NCBI RefSeq assembly: GCF_003012745.1
Contig: NZ_PXYK01000034.1
Coordinates: 1 to 58,856, forward strand
DNA: 58,856 nucleotides
Source of the DNA: Kumtagia ephedrae
GTDB lineage: Bacteria > Pseudomonadota > Alphaproteobacteria > Rhizobiales > Rhizobiaceae
Direction: 5' to 3'
A model generated the notes under the pieces. That model worked only from the letters and a program-made list of their open reading frames with translations, ran no database searches and had not been told where the DNA came from. The translations under genes were made by a program, and so were the position numbers. Positions 20,273-30,536 of this stretch are shown in pieces (position 1 is the stretch's first letter; each line of letters begins with the position of its first letter).

Positions 20273-20866
20273 ATGCCGCGTCTTTTCACCGCCCTCGAAA
20301 TTCCCCGTGACGCCGCCTTGTCGCTGTCGCTCCTGCGCGGAGGCCTGCCTGGCGCGCGCTGGATCGACGTCGAGAACTACCACATCACCCTGCGCTTCAT
20401 CGGCGACGTCGAAGGCCATGTCGCCGACGAGATCGCCAACGCGCTCGACCGGGTGCGGCGGCCGTCTTTCCAGCTCAGGCTCGCCGGCGTCGGCGCCTTC
20501 GGCGGCAAGAAGCCGCATTCGGTATGGGCCGGCGCCGTCGCTTCGCCCGACCTCAACGCGCTGCAGGCGGAGATCGAGCGCATCTGCCAGCGCATCGGCA
20601 TGCCCGCCGATCCCCGCAAGTTCACCCCCCACGTCACGCTGGCGCGGCTGCGCAATTCGAGCCCGGCCGACGTCGCGGCCTACCTGTCGGCGCGCGGCAA
20701 TTTTTCGGCCGCGCCCTTCAAGGTCGGCCGCTTCGTGCTGATGTCGTCGCGCGACTCGGTCGGTGGCGGCCCCTACGTGGTCGAGGAGGCATGGCCGCTG
20801 TCTGGGGCGGACGGCCGCTCCGCGCCGCTGCCGGAATATTCCGGCGCGGCCAATATGTGGCGCTGA
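20273..20866 (+). CDS. thpR: RNA 2',3'-cyclic phosphodiesterase ThpR
   Basis: A 197-residue member of the 2H phosphoesterase superfamily (LigT/ThpR). It opens 2',3'-cyclic phosphates and can join or cut 2'-5' linkages in RNA in vitro. Both catalytic HxTx motifs are present, H37-I-T39 (YHITLRFIGDV) and H120-V-T122 (PHVTLARL). It starts MPRLFTALEIP at the ATG at 20273, as family members do. It lies 135 bp after the esterase gene and may share its transcript. Confidence 0.92.
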   Translation: MPRLFTALEIPRDAALSLSLLRGGLPGARWIDVENYHITLRFIGDVEGHVADEIANALDRVRRPSFQLRLAGVGAFGGKKPHSVWAGAVASPDLNALQAEIERICQRIGMPADPRKFTPHVTLARLRNSSPADVAAYLSARGNFSAAPFKVGRFVLMSSRDSVGGGPYVVEEAWPLSGADGRSAPLPEYSGAANMWR

Positions 20867-20923
20867 GACGGGTTTTTCTCTCCGTCCGTCGCACAGCAGA
20901 TTTTCGGGAGCTGCTCGGCAGAC

Positions 20924-21067
20924 TACCCCCACCCCTAACCCCTCCCCTCAAGGGGGAGGGGGACCAGCTTGCGGCTCTGTCAGGCTTCAATCCGGCGACG
21001 GTTTCGCGCCGCATGGCGGCCACAAGGTCCCCCTCCCCCTTGAGGGGAGGGGTTAGGGGTGGGGGTA
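20924..21067. repeat. Family A palindromic repeat
   Basis: Arms TACCCCCACCCCTAACCCCT and the inverse GGGGTTAGGGGTGGGGGTA enclose a core with CGACGGTTTCGCGCCGCATG, in the same orientation as the copy at 126. It lies between the convergent thpR and LysE genes. Confidence 0.88.
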
Positions 21068-21127
21068 CGAAGCGGCGAAATCACCATGCGATTGCCCCGC
21101 CGCCGGCGGGAGGCGGGAAGCGCCGCG

Positions 21128-21769
21128 CTATTTCGCCTGTGCCGTGAGAATCTTGAGCGCGAAGGCTGAAAACACGCCGGCGAACAGGTAGTCGACGATC
21201 CGGGTGACGCGCGGGCTCTGGCGCAGCAGGCCGGCGAAGCGGTCGGCGGCGATGACCATCGGCGCGGTCACCGGAAGCGACAGCACGATGAACATGAGGC
21301 CGAGGAAGAACAGCTTTCCCGGCGCGCCCGGATCGCTGGCCGACACGAACTGCGGCAGGAAGGTCATGAAGAACAGGATGATCTTCGGGTTCATCAGGTT
21401 GATGCCGAGGCCGGTCGCCCAGTTCTGGACGAGCGAGCGCGGCTTGCGCGGGGTCGCGTCCGGCGAGAATGCCGAGCCCTTGGAGATCGCCTGCCACGCC
21501 AGCCAGACGAGATAGCCGGCGCCGAAGATCTTCAGCACCAGGAAGGCCTGCGGCGAGGCGACGATCAGGGCCGACAGGCCGAGCGCCACCAGGGCGGTGT
21601 GGATGACGATGCCGGTCATGGCGCCGAGCATGCAGGCGAAGCCCGAGGCGCGGCCTTCCGACAGCGCGCGCCCGACGAACAGGGTCATGTCCGGGCCGGG
21701 CGTGATGGCGATGATGAAGGTGGCGATCGCGAACTGCAGGATGATGGAAAGGTCGGGGACAAAGGTCAT
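21128..21769 (-). CDS. LysE/RhtB family amino-acid exporter
   Basis: An inner-membrane exporter of 213 residues with six hydrophobic segments. The family signature ITPGPDMTLFVGRALSEG in the first helix pair and the NPKIILFFMTFLPQFV motif in the middle are both clear. Related proteins export homoserine, threonine, leucine or lysine; the substrate cannot be read from the sequence. The start is set at the ATG at 21769 (MTFVPDLS). An in-frame ATG four codons upstream at 21781 is equally possible, as neither has a good ribosome site. Single gene with no regulator beside it. Confidence 0.88.
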   Translation of the reverse strand: MTFVPDLSIILQFAIATFIIAITPGPDMTLFVGRALSEGRASGFACMLGAMTGIVIHTALVALGLSALIVASPQAFLVLKIFGAGYLVWLAWQAISKGSAFSPDATPRKPRSLVQNWATGLGINLMNPKIILFFMTFLPQFVSASDPGAPGKLFFLGLMFIVLSLPVTAPMVIAADRFAGLLRQSPRVTRIVDYLFAGVFSAFALKILTAQAK

Positions 21770-21844
21770 GACACGGCCCATGGCGACGAAGCGCCGGCTA
21801 TAGCCGAACCGGGCCGCCGGCGCCAGACGGTGCCGCGTTTCCCG

Positions 21845-23911
21845 TCACCCGTAGCGGCGCTGGCCCGCGGCGAAGACCGGCTCGGCCGCCGCGCCGTCGT
21901 CGGCCGCTTCAGCCAGGTCGATCTCGTCGATGGGTCGCGGCCGGCCGAGCAGGTAGCCCTGCGCCTCGTTGCAGCCTTCCACCTGGAGGATCGAGAGCTG
22001 CATCTGCGTCTCGACGCCCTCGGCGAGCACCGGAATCTCGAGGCTGCGGCCGAGCGTCAGCACGGCGCGGATGATCGCCTTGGCCTGCGGGCTGCGCTCG
22101 ACGTCGGCCATGAACGACCGGTCGAGCTTGATCTTGTCGAACGGAAACGAGCGCAACGTGTCGAGCGACGAGTAACCGGTGCCGAAATCGTCGATCGCGA
22201 CGGTCACGCCCAGCGCCTTGATCCGGCGCAGCGCATGCAGCGTGCGCGCCTTGTCGGCGATGATCGTCGATTCGGTCAGCTCGAGCTCCAGCCTTTTCGG
22301 CGCCAGCCCCGTTTCCAGCAGCACTTCGTGCACCAGCCGTGCCAGGTCCACATGGGCGAACTGCACCGGCGAGAGATTGACGGCGATCTTGTGCGTGTTG
22401 TCCCAGGCGGCAGCCTGGCGGCAGGCGGTGCGCAGCACCCACTCGCCGATCGCCAGGATGGAGCCGTTCTCCTCGGCGACCGGTATGAACTCCGCCGGCG
22501 GGATCATGCCGCGCTCGGGATGCTTCCAGCGCAGCAGCGCCTCGTAGCCGCGGATCTCTCCGGTCGGGACGGAGGTCTGCACCTGGTAGTGCAGCGCAAG
22601 CTCGCCGCGCTCGATCGCCTGGCGCAGGTCGTTGGCCAGGGCGCGGCGGTCGCGCGCGGCCTCGTCCATGCCGGGCTCGTAGAAACACACCGCCCGCGAC
22701 ACGTCGGCCTTGGCCCGGTACATGGCAAGGTCGGCGTTGCCGACCAGCCGCTCGCGGTCGGTCCCGTCATGCGGATAGACCGCCACGCCGATGCTGGCTC
22801 CGGTCGTCAGCTCGAAATCCTCGACCTGCAGCGGCTCGAACAGCGCCGTCTCTAGGCGCTCGACCAGCTCGAGCAGCTCCTTCTGGTCCTTGAACCGCTT
22901 CACCGCGGCGAACTCGTCGCCGCCCAGCCGCGCCGCGAACTCGCCGTCCCTGAGCAGCCGGTTCAGCCGCCTGCCGACCGTCTTCAGGGCCTCGTCGCCG
23001 GCGGCGTGGCCGCGCAGGTCGTTGATCTCCTTGAAGCGGTCGAGGTCGATGACGATCACGGCGATCCTGGTATCGTCATCGGCGCGGCCGATCTCGTGGT
23101 CCAGGTGGTCGCTGAAATACATGCGGTTGGGCAGGCCGGTCAGCGTATCGTTGAGGGCCAGGTGCTGGAGCCGCTCGAAACTCTCGACGCGGACGTCCTC
23201 GTCGATCAGGTGGCTGGCGAAGCCGGCCGCCGCGATGATCAGCCCGACCACCAGCACCGCGACCGCCATGGCCTCGAGGATTTCGGGATTGGTGCCGGCG
23301 GATATGAACGAGATCGGCTCCACCATCAGCGCCGCCATGGCGGTGAAATGCAGGCCGACGATGGCGAGGACGAGGATGCCGATGCCGGCGTGGAGCGACC
23401 AGCGCCGGGGCCGCCGCACCGCCTGGCCCACGGCCAGCGCCGAGAACACGACGGCGATGACGATCGAGGCCGTTACATGTCCGGCGTCCCATTCGACGAT
23501 GCCGGCCATGTGATAGGCGGCCATTCCGGTGAAATGCATGGCCGAGAGGGAGGCGCCGACGAGGGCGCCGCCGACCTCGGGAGCAAGGTGCAGGCGATCG
23601 TTGGTGGCCAGGGCAAAACCTGCTCCGCTGCCCACCATGGCGATCAGCAGCGACATCATCGTCAGGAAAGGGTCGAAGGTGATCGGCACGCCCGGAACAT
23701 AGGCGAGCATGGCGATGAAATGCGTGCACCAGACCGAGGAGCCGGCGGCGACCGCTGTCAGGAACAGCCACCCGCGCCGCTGCAGGCCGGCGGTCTTCGT
23801 GGCCCGCTGGAAAAGGCCCAGGGTCACCCCGCAGCCGACCACGCACATGAAGGCCGCAAGAAGCACTAGCCACAGATTGTGCTCCGTGGCAATGCACGTG
23901 ATCACCCGCAT
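21845..23911 (-). CDS. Membrane MHYT-GGDEF-EAL cyclic-di-GMP signalling protein
   Basis: A 688-residue integral-membrane regulator of c-di-GMP. The N-terminal MHYT sensor (about 1-215, seven helices) has its repeated motifs as THFIAM, MHFTGM and LHFTAM, which are thought to bind metal and sense oxygen, CO or NO. The diguanylate cyclase domain follows with an intact active site (RLGGDEFAA). The phosphodiesterase domain then has YEALLRW, the metal-binding ELTES and DDFGTGYSSL. Both catalytic domains look competent, so net activity may depend on the signal. The ATG at 23911 starts the first helix without the extra basic residues of an upstream ATG (23935). Single gene. Confidence 0.93.
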   Translation of the reverse strand: MRVITCIATEHNLWLVLLAAFMCVVGCGVTLGLFQRATKTAGLQRRGWLFLTAVAAGSSVWCTHFIAMLAYVPGVPITFDPFLTMMSLLIAMVGSGAGFALATNDRLHLAPEVGGALVGASLSAMHFTGMAAYHMAGIVEWDAGHVTASIVIAVVFSALAVGQAVRRPRRWSLHAGIGILVLAIVGLHFTAMAALMVEPISFISAGTNPEILEAMAVAVLVVGLIIAAAGFASHLIDEDVRVESFERLQHLALNDTLTGLPNRMYFSDHLDHEIGRADDDTRIAVIVIDLDRFKEINDLRGHAAGDEALKTVGRRLNRLLRDGEFAARLGGDEFAAVKRFKDQKELLELVERLETALFEPLQVEDFELTTGASIGVAVYPHDGTDRERLVGNADLAMYRAKADVSRAVCFYEPGMDEAARDRRALANDLRQAIERGELALHYQVQTSVPTGEIRGYEALLRWKHPERGMIPPAEFIPVAEENGSILAIGEWVLRTACRQAAAWDNTHKIAVNLSPVQFAHVDLARLVHEVLLETGLAPKRLELELTESTIIADKARTLHALRRIKALGVTVAIDDFGTGYSSLDTLRSFPFDKIKLDRSFMADVERSPQAKAIIRAVLTLGRSLEIPVLAEGVETQMQLSILQVEGCNEAQGYLLGRPRPIDEIDLAEAADDGAAAEPVFAAGQRRYG

Positions 23912-24254
23912 GAAACCGACCCGACGCCTGCCCAAGCGACCGATTTAAAGGACACGGCGCCGATACGGTCGCATCTAGGCGCGGTCATTATGGCGACAGT
24001 GCCGCAAAGAGGTGAAAGTCGACTTAATCGCTCAATAAACCCGGACGAAGCCGCGCCGAATCCGCCGTTCCGGGCGGAAAACTCGTGCGCAATGGTAAAC
24101 CGATTCATCCAGAACGACGGCCGGGCGGCCCGCACCCGCCAAGGCTGGCATCGTAGTCCTAAGTTGTAGGGCGCCCCGTCTTGCATCGCAGGCCTCTTGG
24201 CCTATTCTGGTCCGGCAGCGTGACGAAGATCACGGCAAATGGGAGGAATGCGAA
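23912..24254. promoter_or_regulatory. Divergent control region between the MHYT and TRAP genes
   Basis: 343 bp with no supported ORF. The right end holds the palindrome described at 24219-24234 and the Shine-Dalgarno GGGAGGA of the TRAP gene. A short AGGCC-TCTT-GGCCT hairpin lies at 24190-24203. The left part, upstream of the MHYT gene, has an AT-rich tract (CGATTTAAAGG) suitable for a promoter. Confidence 0.5.
24219..24234. promoter_or_regulatory. Palindromic operator CGTGA-N6-TCACG before the TRAP operon
   Basis: Perfect 5+5 inverted repeat with a 6-base spacer, CGTGACGAAGATCACG, ending 7 bp before the ribosome-binding site of the TRAP solute-binding gene. Spacing and half-sites match the CRP/FNR superfamily pattern TGTGA-N6-TCACA. 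The position so close to the start codon favours repression. The identity of the regulator is inference. Confidence 0.5.
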
Positions 24255-25376
24255 ATGGCCGAGAAGGCAATCTCACGCAGACGATTCCTGAAAACCTCGA
24301 CGGTCGGCGGCGCCGCGGCCGCGGCCGGCACGCTCGCCGCGCCCGCGGTGCTGGCGCAGGCGCCGGTCGTGCTCAAGATGCAGTCGTCCTGGCCGGCATC
24401 CGATGTCTTCCAGGAGATGGCGCAGCAATATGTCGACCGCGTCCAGGCGATGTCGGGAGGCCGGCTGAAGATCGACCTGCTGCCGGCCGGTGCGGTCGTC
24501 GGCGCCTTCCAGGTGCAGGACGGCTGCCATGACGGAGTCATCGACGCCGCGCATACCGTCCCGGTCTACTGGTACGGCAAGAACAAGGCCGCCTCGCTGT
24601 TCGGCACCGGACCGGTGTTCGGCGGCGACGCCAACCAGATGATCGCCTGGCTCTATTACGGCGGCGGCCAGGAGTTCTACCGCGAGCTGACGCAGGACAT
24701 TCTCGGCCTCAACGTCGTCGGCTTCCTCTCCTTCGGCATGCCGGCGCAGCCGCTCGGCTGGTTCAAGAGCGAGATCACCGACGCCGCGCAGCTGCAGGGC
24801 CTGAAATACCGCACGGTGGGCCTCGCCGCCGACCTGTTCCAGTCGATGGGCGCCTCGGTCGCCCAGCTTCCGGGCGGCGAGATCGTGCCGGCCATGGAAC
24901 GCGGGGTGATCGACGGCTTCGAGTTCAACAATCCGACCTCCGACATGCGCTTCGGCGCGCAGGACGTGGCCAAGAACTACATGCTCGCCTCCTATCACCA
25001 GGCGAGCGAATCCTTCGAATACATCTTCAACCGGGACAAGTTCGAGAGCCTCGATCCCGACCTGCAGGCGATCCTGAAGCACGGCGTCGAGGCCGCGCAC
25101 CTCGCCAACTACGCGCTCGCCATGAACCAGTACTCCGCCGACCTGCAGAAGCTCGCCAGCGAAAGCGGCGTCAACGTCAAGCGCACGCCGGACACCGTGC
25201 TCAAGGCCCAGCTCGAGGCCTGGGACAAGATCCTGCCGCCGCTGATGGACGACCCGTTCTTCAAGAAGGTGGTCGACAGCCAGAAGGCATGGTGCGAGCG
25301 CGTCGTCTTCTACAGCCTGCAGAACGCGCCCGACTACAAGCTCGCCTATCAGCATTACTTCCCGGGCAAGATCTGA
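24255..25376 (+). CDS. TRAP transporter solute-binding protein (DctP/TakP-like)
   Basis: Periplasmic receptor of a tripartite ATP-independent transporter, 373 residues. A twin-arginine signal (S7-RRRFLK) with a likely cut after AVLAQA near 36 marks Tat export of a folded protein. The mature protein resembles the subgroup annotated for mannitol/chloroaromatic compounds and 2-oxo acids. These include TakP, which binds ligand through a conserved Arg and Trp; the substrate here is not proven. The start is the ATG at 24255 with GGGAGGA 8 bases upstream. It is the first gene of an operon with the membrane subunits at 25455 and 26093, and a palindromic operator lies just upstream. Confidence 0.92.
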   Translation: MAEKAISRRRFLKTSTVGGAAAAAGTLAAPAVLAQAPVVLKMQSSWPASDVFQEMAQQYVDRVQAMSGGRLKIDLLPAGAVVGAFQVQDGCHDGVIDAAHTVPVYWYGKNKAASLFGTGPVFGGDANQMIAWLYYGGGQEFYRELTQDILGLNVVGFLSFGMPAQPLGWFKSEITDAAQLQGLKYRTVGLAADLFQSMGASVAQLPGGEIVPAMERGVIDGFEFNNPTSDMRFGAQDVAKNYMLASYHQASESFEYIFNRDKFESLDPDLQAILKHGVEAAHLANYALAMNQYSADLQKLASESGVNVKRTPDTVLKAQLEAWDKILPPLMDDPFFKKVVDSQKAWCERVVFYSLQNAPDYKLAYQHYFPGKI

Positions 25377-25454
25377 CGATCGACGGCTGACGCGCCGTCC
25401 GGCGGAATCGCGCCGGACGGCCTCGACCCTGGCCAGCTTACCGGGCGGTGGCGC

Positions 25455-26096
25455 GTGGAACGATACATCGCATTCGCCGACAGGCTGTCGGCCTGGTTCG
25501 GAAAAGTGTTCGCCTGGTGCATCCTCGGCATGACGCTCGGCGTCGGCTACGAGGTCGTCGTGCGGTATGCCTTCCGTGCCCCGACGCCCTGGGCCTTCGA
25601 CCTGTCCTACATGCTGTACGGGACGCTGTTCATGATGGCGGGGGCCTACACGCTGTCGCGGGACGGCCATGTCCGCGGCGACTTCCTCTACCGGCTGTGG
25701 CAGCCGCGCACCCAGGCGAGGGTCGAGTTCGTCCTTTATTTCCTGTTCTTCTTCCCCGGCGTCCTGGCGCTGATCTTCGCCGGCTGGAAATATGCGGCGC
25801 GCTCCTGGCGCTATCTCGAAGTCAGCAACATGAGCCCGGCCAACATTCCGGTCTACCAACTCAAGACGGTCATCGTCGCGGCCGGCATCCTGCTGTTCCT
25901 GCAAGGCATCGCGCAGGTGTTCCGCTGCATCGTCTGCATGCGCACCGGCGCCTGGCCGCCGCATGCGCGCGACGTCGAGGAGCTGGAGAAGGTGCTGCTG
26001 GAGACGAAAAGCCTCGATGTGCTCCATTCGGGAGCAGAGCCGGCGCCTGTTCCTCCCGGCCTGGAACCGACCGGCAAAGACGGAGAACGCCGATGA
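25455..26096 (+). CDS. TRAP transporter small membrane subunit (DctQ-like)
   Basis: A 213-residue four-helix membrane subunit that holds the large transport subunit. The conserved first-helix region (YEVVVRYAFRAPTPWAFDLS) has the Arg and Trp typical of DctQ. The C-terminal 40 residues are a hydrophilic proline-rich tail. It starts at GTG (25455), the only start giving an intact first helix. Its TGA overlaps the ATG of the dctM-like gene by four bases, so the subunits are translationally coupled. Confidence 0.9.
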   Translation: MERYIAFADRLSAWFGKVFAWCILGMTLGVGYEVVVRYAFRAPTPWAFDLSYMLYGTLFMMAGAYTLSRDGHVRGDFLYRLWQPRTQARVEFVLYFLFFFPGVLALIFAGWKYAARSWRYLEVSNMSPANIPVYQLKTVIVAAGILLFLQGIAQVFRCIVCMRTGAWPPHARDVEELEKVLLETKSLDVLHSGAEPAPVPPGLEPTGKDGERR

Positions 26097-27514
26097 CCGA
26101 GCCCATGGTCGCCGTCGGCATGCTGCTGGTGCTCATCCTGGCGATATTTCTCGGCTTTCCCGTCGCCTTCACCCTGATGGCGCTGGGCGTGGGCGTCGGG
26201 TATTACGCCTATTACGACGCCGGCCGCATGTGGGCCGCCTACAACCGCGCGGTCGAGGCGGGCGCCGACGGCTGGACGCTGGCCGAGACCTGGATCGGCG
26301 GCTTCTTCAACAACCGCATCTTCGACCTGTTCGTCAACCAGACCTATTCGACGATGTCGAACGACGTGCTGACGTCGATCCCGCTGTTCCTGTTCATGGG
26401 CTACATCGTCGAGCGGGCCAACGTCATCGACCGGCTGTTTTCGGCGCTCTACATCGCCAGCCGCCGGATTCCCGGCTCGATGGCGGTGGCGGCGCTGATC
26501 ACCTGCACGCTGTTCGCGACCGCCAGCGGCATCGTCGGGGCGGTCGTCACGCTGATGGGCCTGCTGGCGCTGCCGTCGATGCTGAAGGCGCGCTACGACG
26601 TGCGCTACGCCACCGGCGTCATCTGCGCCGGCGGCACGCTCGGCATCCTCATCCCGCCGTCGATCCTGCTGATCGTCTATGCCGCGACCTCGGGCGTGTC
26701 GGTGGTGCGGATGTATGCGGCGGCGATGATACCGGGCTTCCTGCTTGCCGGCCTCTATCTGCTCTACGTCGTCAGCCGTGCCGTTCTCAAGCCGGAGATC
26801 GCGCCGCGGCCGAGCAAGGAGGACGTCGGCGACCATACCTTCCTGCAAATCTGCTGGATGATGCTCGTCTCCTTCGTCCCGATGGCGGTTCTGATCCTGT
26901 CCGTCCTGGCGTCGATCCTGTTCGGCCTAGCGACGCCGTCCGAAGCGGCGGCCGTGGGGGCGGCAGGCGGACTCGTGCTCGCCGCGGCCTATGGCGGGCT
27001 GACCTGGGAGCGGCTGAAGGAATCGGTCTATCTCACCGCGCGGGCCTCGGCGATGGTGTGCTGGCTGTTCGTCGGCTCGGCCACCTTCGCCTCGATCTTC
27101 GCCTATCTCGGCGGTCAGCAACTGGTGAGCGATTTCGTCACCGGCCTCGACATGTCGCCGCTGATGTTCCTGATCGTCGCGCAGATCATCATCTTCATCC
27201 TCGGCTGGCCGCTGGAATGGACGGAGATCATCGTCATCTTCATCCCGATCTTCCTGCCGCTGCTGCCGCATTTCGGCATCGACCCGCTGTTCTTCGGCAT
27301 GCTGGTGGCGGTCAACCTGCAGACGGCGTTCCTGTCGCCGCCGATGGCGATGTCGGCCTATTACCTGAAGGGCGTCGCCCCGCCGCAGGTCCAGCTGACG
27401 GACATCTTTCGCGGCATGATGCCCTACATGGCGATCGTCATCCTGTGTATGGTGGTGATGTATGTCTTCCCGCAGACGGTCTTCTGGCTGCCGAACCTGG
27501 TCTACGGGCGGTGA
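26093..27514 (+). CDS. TRAP transporter large membrane subunit (DctM-like)
   Basis: The 473-residue ion-coupled transport subunit with about twelve helices. It carries DctM signatures such as the GTLGILIPPSILLIVYAAT loop and a second inverted-repeat LSPPMAMSAYYLKGVAPP segment. It moves the substrate delivered by the binding protein, driven by a sodium or proton gradient. The start is the ATG at 26093, overlapping the DctQ stop. Confidence 0.93.
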   Translation: MTEPMVAVGMLLVLILAIFLGFPVAFTLMALGVGVGYYAYYDAGRMWAAYNRAVEAGADGWTLAETWIGGFFNNRIFDLFVNQTYSTMSNDVLTSIPLFLFMGYIVERANVIDRLFSALYIASRRIPGSMAVAALITCTLFATASGIVGAVVTLMGLLALPSMLKARYDVRYATGVICAGGTLGILIPPSILLIVYAATSGVSVVRMYAAAMIPGFLLAGLYLLYVVSRAVLKPEIAPRPSKEDVGDHTFLQICWMMLVSFVPMAVLILSVLASILFGLATPSEAAAVGAAGGLVLAAAYGGLTWERLKESVYLTARASAMVCWLFVGSATFASIFAYLGGQQLVSDFVTGLDMSPLMFLIVAQIIIFILGWPLEWTEIIVIFIPIFLPLLPHFGIDPLFFGMLVAVNLQTAFLSPPMAMSAYYLKGVAPPQVQLTDIFRGMMPYMAIVILCMVVMYVFPQTVFWLPNLVYGR

Positions 27515-27556
27515 GGTGGCGGCGGTGAACGACAGGCATGGAAGGAACCGGCCGCG

Positions 27557-27721
27557 ATGATGGACCGCCTGTTCGCGCTGCTGGCGCTGCTCGCCCTCGT
27601 CGGCTTCCTTGGCATCGTCGGCATCAGGGTCGGCCGCGTCGACTTGGCGATCGTCATCGCCATAACCTTGGCGTTCGCCTGCTACGATGTGTGGCGGCAG
27701 CTTTTCGCGAACCGCCGCTGA
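27557..27721 (+). CDS. Small two-helix membrane protein at the end of the TRAP operon
   Basis: A 54-residue protein, MMDRLFALLALLALVGFLGI then VGIRVGRVDLAIVIAITLAF, ending CYDVWRQLFANRR. Two hydrophobic helices with a short Arg-containing loop and a basic tail. The ATG at 27557 has AAGGAA 9 bases upstream. It lies 43 bp after the DctM-like gene on the same strand, with no terminator between. It may be an accessory of the transporter. No family is recognised, so the call rests on coding appearance, ribosome site and position. Confidence 0.65.
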   Translation: MMDRLFALLALLALVGFLGIVGIRVGRVDLAIVIAITLAFACYDVWRQLFANRR

Positions 27722-27727
27722 CGAAGA

Positions 27728-28660
27728 TCAGGGCGTTATCGTGCCGGTCCGCGGGTCCTCGTCGGCGGCGATCAGCGGATCGCGCGGCTCGTAGCGCTCG
27801 CCGTTCCAGCTCCAGTGCATGGGCTCCAGGTCGAAGCGATCCAGCGTGACGAGATTCGGCCAGCCGCCATTGGATGTGCTGGCGTCGGTGTAGATGGCGA
27901 GGCCTTCGCTGTTGTAGGCCTCGCGCCAGCCCCCGACCGGGCCGGTGCGGACGAAGCCGAACAGGCCGCAGCCGGTGCGTCCGTAATACCAGGCCGAGCC
28001 GCACAGCGTGGCGAACAGCATCTCCTTGCCCGCGCCGCGGTCGAGGCGGGTTGCCGCCACCTTTGGCGTCGCCGTGGTCGCGGCGCGGAACAGGCCGATC
28101 TCTTCCTCGAGGAGAGACCGGGCAGTCTCGACGGCGGCGTCGGTCTCGGAAAGCTCGATCTTCGCGTAGGCCGACATGTCGACCTGGCTGCACAGCGGCG
28201 CAACCGCCTCGATGACCTTGCGCGAGCCGCGCAGCGGGAACGCGGCCGTCACCGTGTCGTCGCTGCCGAGGTCAGCCGTGAGGCGGCTTCCGCCCTTAAG
28301 CGCCTCCACGATCTCGCGCGACAGCGGCAGCGTGATCGTCCGCGCCTGCTGCTCCGCCAGGATCGGATAGGTCTTCGCGTCGACGGAGAGCTGCGCCGGT
28401 ACGGCGGAGGTGGGCGTCTCGCGCGGCCCGGTGCGCAGCCTGAGCGACCAGCGCTGCTCGGCGCAGACCAGCGAGCCGCCGGTGATCGCGGTCGCCCCGG
28501 TCGGGACGGGCAGGATGGCGACGGCGCCGCTGCCGGCCTCCTGCCAGGCTTCGGCGGCGAGACCTTGCCCGGACAGGAACGGCAGGATGGCGAGGGCCGC
28601 CAGAGCGGCCGCCCGGGCGTTGCGCGCATGCGATTGCGGGTTGGCTGGAAGCTTGGTCAT
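27728..28660 (-). CDS. Exported protein of unknown function
   Basis: A 310-residue protein with a signal peptide (hydrophobic AALAALAILPFLSGQGLAAE, likely cut after GLAAE near 37). Two cysteines in the N-terminal half (LVCAEQRW and APLCSQVD) and two in the C-terminal half (LCGSAWYYGRTGCGLFG) may form disulfides in the periplasm. The second half has an aromatic-rich segment ending in GWPNLVTLDRFDLEPMHWSW. I do not recognise a named domain. The start is the ATG at 28660. It is convergent with the TRAP operon, six bases from its last stop. Confidence 0.75.
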   Translation of the reverse strand: MTKLPANPQSHARNARAAALAALAILPFLSGQGLAAEAWQEAGSGAVAILPVPTGATAITGGSLVCAEQRWSLRLRTGPRETPTSAVPAQLSVDAKTYPILAEQQARTITLPLSREIVEALKGGSRLTADLGSDDTVTAAFPLRGSRKVIEAVAPLCSQVDMSAYAKIELSETDAAVETARSLLEEEIGLFRAATTATPKVAATRLDRGAGKEMLFATLCGSAWYYGRTGCGLFGFVRTGPVGGWREAYNSEGLAIYTDASTSNGGWPNLVTLDRFDLEPMHWSWNGERYEPRDPLIAADEDPRTGTITP

Positions 28661-28822
28661 CGCGGAAATGGCGCCGGCTGCGGAGAATCACGAAATCTGG
28701 TCGAACGGCCTATTGGTGACCGATCGAGGCAAAGCGATCGTTAACGGCTGTTCGCGGCGGTGCGTCCGAACCTCGACATGCAGGTTAATCGCTTACAGAC
28801 GACCAGGACTTTCGCCGCTTCG

Positions 28823-28963
28823 TACCCCCACCCCTATCCCCTCCCCACAAGGGGGAGGGGACTTCGCGGCCGCTATGCCCCGCGAACCATCGACGATGGC
28901 ACCTGCCGGAGATGTCGGCCCGGTTCACCTCCCCCTTGTGGAGAGGGGTTAGAGGTGGGGGTA
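28823..28963. repeat. Family A palindromic repeat (core inverted)
   Basis: Arms TACCCCCACCCCTATCCCCT and GGGGTTAGAGGTGGGGGTA enclose a core with GCGGCCGCTATGCCCCGCGA, oriented as in the copies at 5725 and 39068. It lies upstream of argG. Confidence 0.85.
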
Positions 28964-29018
28964 AACGCATGTGCGATCGGCCAGCCCTACAAGGCGGGAA
29001 TGGCAGCGTCCGCAGCCC

Positions 29019-29046
29019 TTGCCCGCCAAGGCATTCCTGCTAATAG
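29019..29046 (+). promoter_or_regulatory. Candidate argG promoter
   Basis: TTGCCC (29019-29024), a 16-bp spacer and TAATAG (29041-29046) form a plausible sigma-70-like promoter about 50 bases before the argG ATG. The call is by resemblance only. Confidence 0.4.
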
Positions 29047-29097
29047 TGCCGGCCGAAAACAGGGCGGCACGGCCGCTTCCGCAATTCCGGAGACACC

Positions 29098-30318
<1,221 letters not shown>

Positions 30319-30340
30319 GATCGGGCGGCTGCAGCTTCCT

Positions 30341-30430
30341 TCCATCCTGACCCTTCCCCACAATGGGAGGGGGATCGGCAGCCTCTCTCCGGCATGCGCC
30401 AACCGCCGACGGTTTCTCGCGGCCTGGGGA
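30341..30430. repeat. Degenerate family A repeat
   Basis: Half of a family A element: a decayed left arm (CCTGACCCTTCCCCACAATG then GGAGGGGGATCGG) and the CGACGGTTTCTCGCGGC core motif are recognisable. The matching right arm is missing. It lies after argG. Confidence 0.5.
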
Positions 30431-30536
30431 GGTAACCGCCTCACCACAAGTTGCCGGCTTCCGGCGGCACGGCATCATATCGTTACCAGCCCTCTCTAAA
30501 TGAAACCGCCATCGACGTTCCGGACGGAGATGGCCG

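Noticed and set aside
23879-24169. Plus-strand frame of 96 codons upstream of the TRAP operon
   Set aside because: Begins inside the MHYT gene on the opposite strand, no ribosome site and no family; treated as intergenic.
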